From contig CAMEAW010000134.1 of NCBI GenBank assembly GCA_945911685.1, positions 1 through 7,908 of the forward strand: a DNA stretch of 7,908 nucleotides, in the 5' to 3' direction. How positions within the stretch are numbered: the stretch's first letter is position 1; the number at the start of each line of letters is the position of its first letter. The translations under genes were made by a program, and so were the position numbers. The notes beneath the pieces are model-generated. The model saw only the letters and a program-made list of their open reading frames with translations, was not told the DNA's origin and did no database searches. The DNA is from Bordetella parapertussis (GTDB taxonomy: Bacteria; Pseudomonadota; Gammaproteobacteria; Burkholderiales; Burkholderiaceae_B). This document shows, in pieces, positions 1-6,977 of the stretch.

Positions 1-117
1 TTATTTTGGATCACCGCCACGGCGCTAGGCGTGGGCCGTTGGTTCACACGCGATGCCAAAGATGAAAACCGCAGCACAACTGATACGCCTCCGCCCAAAC
101 CACCACCAGCTCAATAA
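1..117 (+). CDS. C-terminal end of an unidentified, possibly membrane-anchored protein (partial)
   Basis: An open frame enters from the left edge and ends at TAA 115-117, giving 38 residues. It begins with a hydrophobic stretch (LFWITATALGVGRWF), turns charged (TRDAKDENR), and finishes in a proline-rich tail (TPPPKPPPAQ). This looks like the end of a transmembrane helix followed by a positively charged, disordered cytoplasmic tail, but too little is present to name a family. The stop lies only 5 bases before the ATG of the ChaC-like gene, so the two are probably co-transcribed. Codon use resembles the following gene, which also starts with a proline-rich segment. That the frame is coding is likely from its spacing and composition; its function is unknown. 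Confidence 0.6.
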   Translation, partial: LFWITATALGVGRWFTRDAKDENRSTTDTPPPKPPPAQ

Positions 118-122
118 CGCAC

Positions 123-782
123 ATGTCTTCAACCCCTCCGGCCCCGCCACCCGCCATTACCTTTCTGCGCTGGACTGAACAAGAGCGACTGGCCTCACTC
201 AAGATTGCCATGAAAGACTGGCTTCCGGGCCAAGATCTTTGGATTTTTGGCTATGGTTCGTTGATTTGGCGACCCGAATTTGCCTTCGCTGAGCAGCGCG
301 CGGCCTCGCTAAAGGGCTATCACCGCTCGTTATGTCTCTGGTCGCGCATCAATCGAGGTACCCCTGAAACTCCGGGTCTCGTCTTTGGCTTAGAGCAAAC
401 GGGTGTCTGCCAGGGGATGGTATTTAAAATCTCAGCGCAAAACGTCGAGCAGACCTTTGATGCGGTCTGGAAACGCGAAATGGGTACCGGCGCCTACTTA
501 CCAAGTTGGCTTACTTGCGAAACGTCGCAAGGCATTGTCAAGGCGATGGCCTTTGTAATCGATCGAAACGGCCCCGCTTACGTCAAACAACCCCCTGAGG
601 ATGACTTAGTTGACATTATCTGCCGCGCACATGGTACCTACGGATCGTGCTTTGATTATGTAACGCAAACTTCCGAGTCGCTCAAAGCTGCCGGGATTTG
701 CGACGAACAGCTGGCCGCCCTGACCGAACGCCTACGACACCGACTCCAGCACCCCAACCAGGTTCAGCAACAGCAGCAGTAA
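123..782 (+). CDS. chaC: ChaC-type gamma-glutamylcyclotransferase
   Basis: A 219-residue cytosolic enzyme of the ChaC family, which cleaves glutathione to 5-oxoproline and Cys-Gly. Visible hallmarks are the substrate-binding loop FGYGSLIW (YGSL at residues 44-47), the segment GTPETPGLVFGLE that matches the family's G-x-P-x-x-PG region, and the WKREMGTGAY segment, where Glu119 corresponds to the catalytic glutamate (Glu83 in human ChaC2). A helical C-terminal region (about 160-208) matches the family's ending. The protein has a roughly 35-residue Pro-rich N-terminal extension before the fold and a glutamine-rich C-terminus (QVQQQQQ). The ATG at 123 sits 5 bases after the upstream stop, which fits translational coupling; a clear Shine-Dalgarno is not seen. 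After the TAA the same frame stays open to 891-893 with a Gln-rich sequence, so the stop may be recent. Family assignment is secure; the in vivo substrate is inferred from the family. Confidence 0.9.
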   Translation: MSSTPPAPPPAITFLRWTEQERLASLKIAMKDWLPGQDLWIFGYGSLIWRPEFAFAEQRAASLKGYHRSLCLWSRINRGTPETPGLVFGLEQTGVCQGMVFKISAQNVEQTFDAVWKREMGTGAYLPSWLTCETSQGIVKAMAFVIDRNGPAYVKQPPEDDLVDIICRAHGTYGSCFDYVTQTSESLKAAGICDEQLAALTERLRHRLQHPNQVQQQQQ

Positions 783-924
783 CAGCCGCCGCTATGGGCG
801 CAGCACGCACAGCCGCAGCAGGCACAGTATGAACGGCGCCAATCACTCGCGCAACGACCGCAACAATCACAGACTCAAGGGCGCGAGCCTTAGCAGAAAC
901 GTCCAGCGATCGCCGACAATCCCT

Positions 925-955
925 TTGGCAAAACTAGGGTTGCCCACGTTACACT
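925..955 (+). promoter_or_regulatory. Weak candidate sigma-70 promoter upstream of pdxH
   Basis: TTGGCA at 925-930 (5 of 6 to the -35 consensus) and TACACT at 950-955 (4 of 6 to the -10 consensus) are separated by 19 bases, which is longer than the preferred 17. Transcription would start near 962, leaving about 50 bases of leader before pdxH. The gap 783-1011 separates chaC from pdxH, so a promoter is expected here, but this match is weak and could be chance. The same stretch can fold as a short hairpin (CAA-t-CCCT at 917-924 with AGGGTTG at 936-942), without a following T-run. Confidence 0.2.
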
Positions 956-1011
956 GCTAAATGGGTATCCGTTGGGTGCTCAGTTTTTGATTTACCTCAC
1001 TGGGATTCATC

Positions 1012-1641
1012 ATGTCGATCGCAGATCTACGGCAAAGCTACGAAAAAGGGATTCTTCTCGAGCAAGATATCAAAGCATCACCCTTTGAACAATTTGGGCT
1101 TTGGTTTAATCAGGCGCTCGAACAAAACGTTCCTGAACCCACCAGCATGACCCTCGCGACCGCCGATGCGCAAGGTCGACCCTCAGCGCGTGTCGTATTA
1201 CTCAAAGGTTTTGACGAGGCAGGATTTGTTTTTTACACCAATTACAACTCGCGTAAAAGCCAAGAGTTGGCCGCACAACCTTGGGCGTGCCTGAATTTTT
1301 TCTGGCAAGCGCTTGAACGCCAAGTGCGGCTCAACGGGCGAGTCGAGAAAGTGTCTGCGCAAGAATCTGACGATTATTTTCATAGCCGCCCACTCGGTTC
1401 GCGACTGGGCGCCTGGGTTTCTGCACAAAGCGAACCCACCACGCTTGCCGAGCTCGAGGCCAACACTTCCGCCGTGCAACAAAAATACGGCGATCACCCC
1501 CCACGCCCACCCCACTGGGGCGGCTATCGTTTAACACCCGAGTATTTTGAATTTTGGCAGGGGCGCCCGTCACGACTGCATGATCGACTCACCTTTCAAC
1601 GCTCTGGCACTGGCTGGGCACTCCAACGTATTTCTCCATAA
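1012..1641 (+). CDS. pdxH: Pyridoxamine 5'-phosphate oxidase (PNPOx)
   Basis: A 209-residue FMN-dependent cytosolic homodimer that oxidises pyridoxine or pyridoxamine 5'-phosphate to pyridoxal 5'-phosphate with O2, producing H2O2; it is the last step of PLP synthesis and salvage. The N-terminus has the typical LRQSYEKG...L segment and DPF-like SPFEQF. The FMN split-barrel core shows RVVLLKG (residues 60-66), the phosphate-binding SRKS (80-83), QVRLNG (104-109) and FHSRPLGS (123-130). The C-terminal domain has HWGGYR (168-173) and [12 protein letters not shown], where Arg188 and His190 match E. coli Arg197 and His199 at the active site. It ends with the family's W-x-x-x-R-I/L-x-P signature. 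Length and both ends match full-length PdxH, supporting the ATG at 1012, although only a weak GGGA precedes it. The stop is one base before the next start, suggesting coupled translation with the flavin reductase-like gene. Confidence 0.97.
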   Translation: MSIADLRQSYEKGILLEQDIKASPFEQFGLWFNQALEQNVPEPTSMTLATADAQGRPSARVVLLKGFDEAGFVFYTNYNSRKSQELAAQPWACLNFFWQALERQVRLNGRVEKVSAQESDDYFHSRPLGSRLGAWVSAQSEPTTLAELEANTSAVQQKYGDHPPRPPHWGGYRLTPEYFEFWQGRPSRLHDRLTFQRSGTGWALQRISP

Positions 1642-1642
1642 C

Positions 1643-2149
1643 ATGACCGCTTCCGCACCAACTTTTGATTCTGCCAATTTTCGCGCAACACTGGGGCGCT
1701 TCCCCACCGGCGTAGCCGTCATCACTGCGAGCCTTCCGGGGCAAGCGCCCGTGGGGCTCACGGTTAGCTCGTTTAACTCTGTTTCGCTTGAACCACCGCT
1801 CGTGCTCTTTAGCTTGTCGCGCGGTTCGTCATCGATGGCGACAATGGTGGCGTGCGAACGCTATGTGATTCATGTCATGAGTCACGAACAGCTTGGCGTA
1901 TCACACCGTTTTACCCGCGGCACGGCTGCCGAGCGGTTTACCGATATGCCTCTTGCACTGGCGCCCGGTGGCTCGCCACGCCTTGCCTTACCCTGCGCCG
2001 CTTGGTTTGAATGCTTCAACCGCAGTCGCTACGACGAAGGCGATCACATCATTTTTATTGGTGAGGTTGAACACTGCGAGCGCACTGAGGCCTTGCCCTT
2101 GGTGTACCACGCAGGTGGCTACGACCTCACCCCAAATTTTCAAAAATAA
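1643..2149 (+). CDS. Flavin reductase-like FMN-binding split-barrel protein
   Basis: A 168-residue protein of the Flavin_Reduct family, whose members (such as HpaC) use NAD(P)H to reduce free FMN or FAD for two-component monooxygenases. Features seen are FRATLGRFPTGVAVITA near the N-terminus, the flavin-binding block GLTVSSFNS (residues 38-46) followed by VSLEPPLVLFSL, and a C-terminal FIGEVE (138-143) and PLVYHAGGY (152-160). I place the start at ATG 1643, one base after the pdxH TAA, because homology begins about ten residues later; a longer frame from 1547 would add 32 residues that only overlap pdxH and do not resemble the family. No good Shine-Dalgarno is visible, so translation probably depends on ribosomes finishing pdxH. 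No monooxygenase gene is adjacent in the window, so its partner is unknown. Family is clear, specific substrate is not. Confidence 0.88.
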   Translation: MTASAPTFDSANFRATLGRFPTGVAVITASLPGQAPVGLTVSSFNSVSLEPPLVLFSLSRGSSSMATMVACERYVIHVMSHEQLGVSHRFTRGTAAERFTDMPLALAPGGSPRLALPCAAWFECFNRSRYDEGDHIIFIGEVEHCERTEALPLVYHAGGYDLTPNFQK

Positions 2150-2171
2150 ATCGAAGTTATAAATCATAGTC

Positions 2172-3290
2172 ATGAGCACAGATATTGATTGCATCGTAGT
2201 CGGCGCAGGAGCAGTCGGCTTAGCCATCGCCCGAGCCTTGGCCCAAAGCGGACGCGAAGTCATGGTGGTGGAAGCAGCTGAGGGCATCGGCACCGGCACT
2301 AGCGCGCGCAACTCAGAAGTGATTCACGCGGGTATCTATTACCCGGCAGGCAGCCTCAAAGCACGCTTGTGCGTTGAAGGTCGTCACCTTCTTTACGCCT
2401 ATTGCGCTGAGCACGGTGTCAAGCACAAGCGTTTGGGCAAACTCATCGTAGCCACCAGCGACGAAGAAATCCCAACGCTCACTGAAATCGCAAAAAAAGC
2501 CCACATCAATGGCGTTTCTGACCTAAAACTGTTGTCAGCTGCCGAAGCGCAGGCGCTTGAACCGGCCTTGTTTTGTACTGCGGCGTTGCTCTCTCCTTCA
2601 ACCGGTATCATCGATAGCCATGGCTTGATGCTGGCCTATCAAGGCGATGCCGAAAACGCTGGCGCACAGTGCGTGTTTCATACCCCGCTTGTATCGGGGA
2701 GCGTGCGCAGCGATGGCGGTTTTGATTTGCAGTTTGGTGGAGCTGAGGCGATGGCACTGTCGTGCAACGTGCTCATCAACGCCTCAGGCCTACACGCGCC
2801 AACGCTGGCGCGTCAGATTAAAGGCATCCCTGAGTCTTCGATCCCAACAGAATATCTGTGCAAGGGCAGCTACTTTAGTTTGCAAGGCCGCGCACCATTT
2901 ACCCGACTCATCTACCCAACACCACACCATGCAGGCTTGGGCGTGCACCTCACGCTTGATCTGGGCGGGCAAGCAAAATTTGGGCCTGACGTTCAATGGA
3001 TCGATCAAGTCGACTACGCAGTAGATCCCGATCGCTGCCTTGGCTTTTATGAGGCTGTTCGCACCTACTGGCCTGGCATGCAAGACGGCACCTTATCGCC
3101 CAGCTATTCTGGGATTCGCCCTAAGATTTCTGGGCCACACGAACCTGCGGCCGACTTCATGATCGCCGGGCCCGCAACCCACGGCATCCTAGGCCTCGTC
3201 AATTTATTTGGCATTGAATCACCTGGCTTGACCTCGAGCCTGGCGATTGCAAAAGAGACGCTGGCATGCCTAGAAATGACTTCATCCTGA
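2172..3290 (+). CDS. FAD-dependent oxidoreductase, L-2-hydroxyglutarate oxidase (LhgO/L2HGDH)-like
   Basis: A 372-residue DAO-superfamily flavoprotein. The N-terminal Rossmann motif GAGAVG (residues 11-16) with the acidic end MVVEAAE binds FAD. The segment [14 protein letters not shown] (44-57), followed by GSLKARLC, is the signature that L2HGDH/LhgO proteins share (E. coli LhgO has HNSGVIHAGVYY and GSLKAQFC). Further matches are GKLIVATS, the [13 protein letters not shown] region, [30 protein letters not shown] and the C-terminal [16 protein letters not shown], which closes the FAD site. LhgO enzymes oxidise L-2-hydroxyglutarate to 2-oxoglutarate, passing electrons to quinone. This protein is about 50 residues shorter than E. 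coli LhgO, and related enzymes act on other 2-hydroxy acids, so the exact substrate is inferred. It begins 22 bases after the flavin reductase-like gene, probably in the same transcript. The ATG has no strong ribosome site but is the only start that keeps the Rossmann strand at the usual distance. Confidence 0.72.
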   Translation: MSTDIDCIVVGAGAVGLAIARALAQSGREVMVVEAAEGIGTGTSARNSEVIHAGIYYPAGSLKARLCVEGRHLLYAYCAEHGVKHKRLGKLIVATSDEEIPTLTEIAKKAHINGVSDLKLLSAAEAQALEPALFCTAALLSPSTGIIDSHGLMLAYQGDAENAGAQCVFHTPLVSGSVRSDGGFDLQFGGAEAMALSCNVLINASGLHAPTLARQIKGIPESSIPTEYLCKGSYFSLQGRAPFTRLIYPTPHHAGLGVHLTLDLGGQAKFGPDVQWIDQVDYAVDPDRCLGFYEAVRTYWPGMQDGTLSPSYSGIRPKISGPHEPAADFMIAGPATHGILGLVNLFGIESPGLTSSLAIAKETLACLEMTSS

Positions 3291-3302
3291 CTTTCGCCTG
3301 CC

Positions 3303-3328
3303 CTGAGCGCAACGGTGTTGTTGCTCAG
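3303..3328 (+). other. Weak hairpin between the LhgO-like and AidB-like genes
   Basis: CTGAGC (3303-3308) pairs with GCTCAG (3323-3328), and after a 2-base bulge AAC (3311-3313) pairs with GTT (3320-3322) around a 6-base loop. It sits 12 bases after the stop of the LhgO-like gene in the 82-base gap, a natural place for a terminator or mRNA-stabilising stem. There is no following T-run, so it is not a classical Rho-independent terminator; it may only be a transcript-end stem or chance. Confidence 0.3.
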
Positions 3329-3372
3329 AGCAGTACCCTACTCCTGAAGCCTCAAGGCAACATTTTTCGCTC

Positions 3373-5061
3373 ATGCTAAACAATAACCCCGCACCAGAGC
3401 ATCCTGTCCCTGACGCGCACGGGATTAACTTGTTTGAGGCAGACGCCGGACGCGATCTTCTGGCTTGCTATCTGCCCAAAGATTTGCATCAACACTTACT
3501 ACCGCACTTGCAACGACTGGGCGCTTTAGCAGGCTCGTTACTCGATGATCTGGCTGGCGTCGCAGACAAACATCCTCCGACACTTTCGGTACGCACGCGT
3601 GCTGGCATTGACACCTCGCAGGTCAATAAGCATCCTGCTTATGTCGAGCTTGAGCGTTACGCCTATAGCGAGTTTGGCTTAGCGGCCATGTCGCATCGCG
3701 GTGGTGTGTTGAACTGGCCCACACCCATGCCACCGGCCGCAAAATACGCGCTTACGTATTTATTTGTGCAGGCTGAGTTTGGCCTGTGCTGCCCAGTGAG
3801 CATGACCGACTCGCTCGCGCGCACCTTGCGCAAGTTTGGCGACCCCGCGTTAGTCGAAAAAGTTTTACCCATGGTCACCACCCAAGACTTTGATGCCTTG
3901 CACCAGGGCGCGATGTTCATGACCGAACAAGGCGCGGGCTCAGACGTGAGCGCCACGGCCACGCAAGCCACGCAAGCCTCGGATGGTAGCTGGTCACTCA
4001 CCGGCGATAAGTGGTTTTGTTCAAACCCTGATGCCGGCTTTGCCATGGTGTTGGCACGCTCTGAAAACGTCGATGGGCTTAAAGGCGTATCGCTGTTTTT
4101 ACTGCCGCGTACGCTTACCGATGGCACGCATAACCGCTATCGAATTTTGCGTTTGAAAGACAAGTTAGGCACCCGTTCAATGGCAAGTGGCGAAATCCGG
4201 CTTGAAGGTGCCTTCGCCTGGTTAGTGGGCGAACGCGGTCAGGGCTTTAAGCACATGGCCGACATGATTAACAACTCGCGCCTCTCAAACGGCGTGCGTG
4301 CTGCGGGCTTAATGCGACGCGCCCTGACTGAAGCCCTGTACATTTCTAAGCACCGCAAAGCGTTTGGCAAACGCCTGCTTGACATGCCTCTGATGCAACG
4401 CCAACTCAGCAAAATGGCGTTAGCCACTGAGCAGGCGCGCACCATGGTGTACCAAACCGCACAGGCATTAGCCGCTGCAGACAACGATCCAAGCAAACGC
4501 CCGTTGATGCGCATCCTGACACCCTTAATCAAGTTTCGCGCGTGTCGCGATGCACGCAAGGTTGCAGGCGATGCAATGGAAGTGCGCGGCGGCTGCGGCT
4601 ACATCGAAGAATGGAGCGACCCGCGGATCTTACGAGACTCCCACCTAGGCTCAATTTGGGAAGGCACCAGCAACATCGTCGCGCTTGATGTCATTCGCGC
4701 CATTCAACGTGAAGAGTCACTGCCCACGTTACGCGACCATGTTCAAGCGCTGTTAGCCCAAGGCACACCGGTTAGCCAAGACCTTTCAGCCCTGCAATCC
4801 GAACGCATCGACCAAGCTTTCAAATACGCGGCCACAGTCGCCAACGAAAATCGCTCGGAACAAGCTCGTCAAGCCGCTACGGCGCTTTATCACGTAGCCA
4901 CCATGGCCGCCATGCGCTGGGAAGCCAAACAGGCCAACATGCCTATGCGCAGCCATTTGGCAGACCTCATCCTCAAGCATCGCTTAGCCGCCCGTGATCC
5001 GCTTCAAGGCGATCCTCTGACTGATGCGGCCCTGTGCGAATGGCTTTCGCAGACGGTCTAA
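3373..5061 (+). CDS. AidB-like acyl-CoA dehydrogenase family protein
   Basis: A 562-residue flavoprotein of the AidB subfamily, longer than ordinary acyl-CoA dehydrogenases (about 380-400) because of an N-terminal extension and a C-terminal domain. Family markers, in order, are FVQAEFGLCCPVSMT (AidB: AQVEAGSLCPITMT), the flavin-contact block MTEQGAGSDVS (residues 183-193), WSLTGDKWFCSNPDAG, RLKDKLGTRSMAS (260-272), AFGKRLLDMPLMQRQLSKMAL, AMEVRGGCGY (401-410) and SIWEGTSNI (427-435). Glu430 lies where acyl-CoA dehydrogenases place the catalytic base. E. coli AidB binds DNA and is tied to the alkylation response; most homologues next to metabolic genes are likely real acyl-CoA dehydrogenases of unknown substrate. 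The neighbours here (LhgO-like, ThDP enzyme, gcdH) favour a metabolic role, by inference. The start at 3373 is the first ATG of the frame and leaves an about 35-residue lead similar to AidB; no close Shine-Dalgarno is visible. A 9-bp perfect tandem duplication lies at 3961-3978. Confidence 0.88.
   Translation: MLNNNPAPEHPVPDAHGINLFEADAGRDLLACYLPKDLHQHLLPHLQRLGALAGSLLDDLAGVADKHPPTLSVRTRAGIDTSQVNKHPAYVELERYAYSEFGLAAMSHRGGVLNWPTPMPPAAKYALTYLFVQAEFGLCCPVSMTDSLARTLRKFGDPALVEKVLPMVTTQDFDALHQGAMFMTEQGAGSDVSATATQATQASDGSWSLTGDKWFCSNPDAGFAMVLARSENVDGLKGVSLFLLPRTLTDGTHNRYRILRLKDKLGTRSMASGEIRLEGAFAWLVGERGQGFKHMADMINNSRLSNGVRAAGLMRRALTEALYISKHRKAFGKRLLDMPLMQRQLSKMALATEQARTMVYQTAQALAAADNDPSKRPLMRILTPLIKFRACRDARKVAGDAMEVRGGCGYIEEWSDPRILRDSHLGSIWEGTSNIVALDVIRAIQREESLPTLRDHVQALLAQGTPVSQDLSALQSERIDQAFKYAATVANENRSEQARQAATALYHVATMAAMRWEAKQANMPMRSHLADLILKHRLAARDPLQGDPLTDAALCEWLSQTV
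3961..3978 (+). repeat. 9-bp tandem duplication within the AidB-like gene
   Basis: ACGCAAGCC occurs twice head to tail (3961-3969 and 3970-3978), directly after a partial third copy (ACGGCC). It keeps the frame and encodes Thr-Gln-Ala twice at residues 197-202, just after the GAGSDVS block and before WSLTG, where acyl-CoA dehydrogenases have a surface turn between beta strands. Probably a harmless replication-slippage expansion of a loop. Confidence 0.75.
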
Positions 5062-5068
5062 AATCCGC

Positions 5069-5090
5069 TCCGACACGATATGATGTCGGA
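5069..5090 (+). promoter_or_regulatory. Perfect 7-8-7 dyad upstream of the ThDP enzyme gene
   Basis: TCCGACA (5069-5075) and TGTCGGA (5084-5090) are perfect inverted copies around the 8-base spacer CGATATGA. The dyad starts 8 bases after the AidB-like stop and ends 34 bases before the preferred ATG of the next gene. The outer bases allow a second pairing register (AATCCG at 5062-5067 with CGGATT at 5088-5093). No T-run follows, so an intrinsic terminator is unlikely. It could be a repressor operator or an intercistronic mRNA stem. The ATG at 5080 lies in the loop, which argues against using it as the start. Confidence 0.5.
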
Positions 5091-5124
5091 TTACCTCACT
5101 TCGCCCCATAACCAGAGCAAAAAC

Positions 5125-6813
5125 ATGAGCCAAGCCCCTTCTCCAAGCGCCCCACGTACCGGCGGTCAACTTCTTGTTGGTCAACTTGTCAGCCACGGCG
5201 TCAAACACGTATTTTGTGTTCCGGGCGAAAGCTTTTTAGCTGTGCTTGATGCGTTGGTCGATGTCAACATTGAAGTGACCGTGTGTCGTCAAGAAGGCGG
5301 AGCTGCCATGATGGCCGCGGCCCAGGGTCAGTTAAATGGTGAACCTGGCATTTGCATGGTGACGCGCGGCCCAGGCGCCTCAAACGCCTTAGCCGGCATT
5401 CATATCGCCAAGCAAGACTCGACCCCGTTAATTGTCTTTGTCGGTCAAATCGAACGCGGCATGCGCGAGCGCGAAGCGTTTCAAGAGATGGATTACCGCG
5501 CAGTCTTTGGCACGGCAGCTAAATGGGCAACCGAGATTGATGACCCAGCCCGAATCCCCGAGATTCTGTCGCGCGCTTTTCATGTGGCCACTTCGGGACG
5601 TCCGGGTCCTGTCGTGATCGCTTTGCCCGAAGATATGTTGGTTGAACACGCAACCGTGCCCGATGCCCCGCACTACGAGGCGGTCGATTCAGCCCCCGCA
5701 AAAGGGCAAATGGCAGACCTGGCCGCACGCCTGGCCAAGGCCAAAGCACCCGTTGCGATTTTGGGTGGTACCCGCTGGAATGCTCAAGCGGTCAATGAAT
5801 TCGTGGCCTTTGCCGAACGTTGCAAGCTTCCGGTTGCGGTGTCGTTCAGACGTCAGATGCTGTTCCCAGCCAACCACCCCTGTTTTATCGGTGACGTCGG
5901 CATTGGCTTGAATCCCGCTTTGCTCAAACGTGTCGCCGAAGCAGACTTGGTGTTGTTAGTGGGCGGGCGCATGTCCGAAATGCCCAGTCAGGCTTACACA
6001 CTGTTTGATATCCCTGTGCCCAAGCAAACATTGGTGCACGTTCACCCCGATAGCGGCGAACTCGGCCGCGTCTACCGCGCAGCGGTGGCAATTAACGCCT
6101 CACCGATTGCGTTTGCCTCAGAATTAGCGTCAGTAGCGACGCCTGCTTCGCAGCCTTGGGCGGCAGATACGGCGACCATGCATCAAAGCTATCTGGCCTG
6201 GAGCGATCCGGCCCCGATCAAAACACCCGGTACCCTACAAATGGGCGGCGTCATGCAATACCTTGAGGCAAACTTGCCCGCTGATGCCATTATGGCCAAC
6301 GGCGCCGGTAACTTTGCCACCTGGCTGCATCGCTTTCACCGCTTCACTCAGTTCGCAACGCAAATCGCACCAACCTCGGGCTCGATGGGTTATGGCTTAC
6401 CCGCCGCCGTGGGCGCCAAACGCCTGTGGCCTGAAAGAACCGTTGTCTGCTTTGCAGGCGATGGCTGCTTCATGATGCACGGTCAAGAGTTTGCCACCGC
6501 TGTGCAATACAACTTGCCGATCATTGTCTTAATCATTGATAACGGCATGTACGGCACCATCCGTATGCACCAAGAAAAAAATTACCCCGGCCGCGTGTCG
6601 GCGACCAAACTGCAAAATCCTGACTTTGCTGCCTACGCACGCGCCTTTGGCGGTCATGGCGAGCGTGTCGAAACCACCGAACAGTTTGGCCCGGCCTACG
6701 AGCGCGCTTTGGCAAGCGGGCAACCAGCAATTATTCATTGCCTGATTGATCCTGAAACCATTACACCAACCACTACGATTTCGAAATTACGGGCGGCCGC
6801 ACTCAAAAAATAA
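5125..6813 (+). CDS. Thiamine-diphosphate-dependent enzyme, acetolactate synthase/decarboxylase superfamily, substrate unknown
   Basis: A 562-residue enzyme with the three-domain architecture of ThDP carboligases and decarboxylases: N-terminal PYR domain (about 12-175), central nucleotide-fold domain (about 190-325) and C-terminal ThDP-binding domain (about 365-555). The PYR domain has VFCVPGESFLAVLDAL and CRQEGGAAMMAAA, where Glu57 is the conserved glutamate that activates the cofactor, then VTRGPGASNALAGI and GRPGPVVIALPEDM. The C-terminal domain carries AGDGCFMMHGQEF (GDG at 445-447) and, 24 residues on, DNGMYG (Asp472-Asn473), which is the Mg-ThDP motif. The VPGES and CRQEGGAAMM wording fits a widespread stand-alone group often annotated as ALS-like; no IlvH regulatory subunit is adjacent, so branched-chain synthesis is unlikely. 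I prefer ATG 5125 (weak AGAG seven bases upstream) over ATG 5080, which would add 15 residues, lacks a ribosome site and sits in a hairpin loop. The gene lies 63 bases behind the AidB-like gene, likely in one operon. Confidence 0.88.
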   Translation: MSQAPSPSAPRTGGQLLVGQLVSHGVKHVFCVPGESFLAVLDALVDVNIEVTVCRQEGGAAMMAAAQGQLNGEPGICMVTRGPGASNALAGIHIAKQDSTPLIVFVGQIERGMREREAFQEMDYRAVFGTAAKWATEIDDPARIPEILSRAFHVATSGRPGPVVIALPEDMLVEHATVPDAPHYEAVDSAPAKGQMADLAARLAKAKAPVAILGGTRWNAQAVNEFVAFAERCKLPVAVSFRRQMLFPANHPCFIGDVGIGLNPALLKRVAEADLVLLVGGRMSEMPSQAYTLFDIPVPKQTLVHVHPDSGELGRVYRAAVAINASPIAFASELASVATPASQPWAADTATMHQSYLAWSDPAPIKTPGTLQMGGVMQYLEANLPADAIMANGAGNFATWLHRFHRFTQFATQIAPTSGSMGYGLPAAVGAKRLWPERTVVCFAGDGCFMMHGQEFATAVQYNLPIIVLIIDNGMYGTIRMHQEKNYPGRVSATKLQNPDFAAYARAFGGHGERVETTEQFGPAYERALASGQPAIIHCLIDPETITPTTTISKLRAAALKK

Positions 6814-6860
6814 TTTCAAAGCGCCTCACAATTAATTTGAGACACTTTTCCAGATTTTTA

Positions 6861-6955
6861 CAAGGCTCAGTCGAGCGCGATGGCGCAAGCAATTTTCTCA
6901 AATGCACAGCTCAAATTGGCGTGTGGGTATTGCGCCTAGCCTCGACCGAGCCTTG
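6861..6955 (+). repeat. Long nested inverted repeat upstream of gcdH
   Basis: The outer arms CAAGGCTCAGTCGAG (6861-6875) and CTCGACCGAGCCTTG (6941-6955) pair at 14 of 15 positions. Inside them GGCGCAA (6882-6888) pairs with TTGCGCC (6930-6936), and further in CAATTT (6890-6895) pairs with AAATTG (6913-6918), leaving a 17-base loop. Extra pairs are possible in the internal loop if C6876 is bulged. The loop region also has a 7-bp direct repeat, CTCAAAT, at 6897-6903 and 6910-6916. The structure fills over half of the 175-base gap between the ThDP gene and gcdH and ends 33 bases before the gcdH ATG. There is no T-run on either strand, so it is not a standard terminator. A poor promoter-like pair (TTGAGA 6837-6842, 16 bases, TACAAG 6859-6864) would place the stem in the gcdH leader RNA. 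It may be a regulator site, a leader structure or a small palindromic repeat element. Confidence 0.7.
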
Positions 6956-6977
6956 GTATCGTTCAATCATTACATTT

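Noticed and set aside
682..870. Minus-strand Ala/Val-rich frame over the end of chaC
   Set aside because: Its composition is the simple antisense of the CAG/GCC-rich stretch; it has no ribosome site or recognisable domain.
1547..1642. Upstream extension of the flavin reductase-like gene overlapping the end of pdxH
   Set aside because: The added 32 residues only reread conserved pdxH sequence in another frame and do not resemble the family; the ATG at 1643 gives a normal length.
3663..4127. 154-codon minus-strand frame inside the AidB-like gene
   Set aside because: It is antisense to strongly conserved acyl-CoA dehydrogenase sequence and shows no protein family features.
5080..5124. Earlier ATG for the ThDP enzyme gene
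   Set aside because: It has no ribosome site, sits in the loop of a perfect dyad, and adds 15 residues not expected in the family.
6822..6850. AT-rich hairpin (CTCAcAATTAATTTGAG) followed by CACTTTTC after the ThDP gene, as a terminator
   Set aside because: The stem is short and AT-rich with a bulge and almost no loop, and the T-run is only four bases and displaced.
6917..6934. Possible sigma-54 promoter (TTGGCG ... TTGCG) before gcdH
   Set aside because: The GG and GC elements are 12 bases apart instead of the required 10, and the TTGC part belongs to an arm of the inverted repeat.
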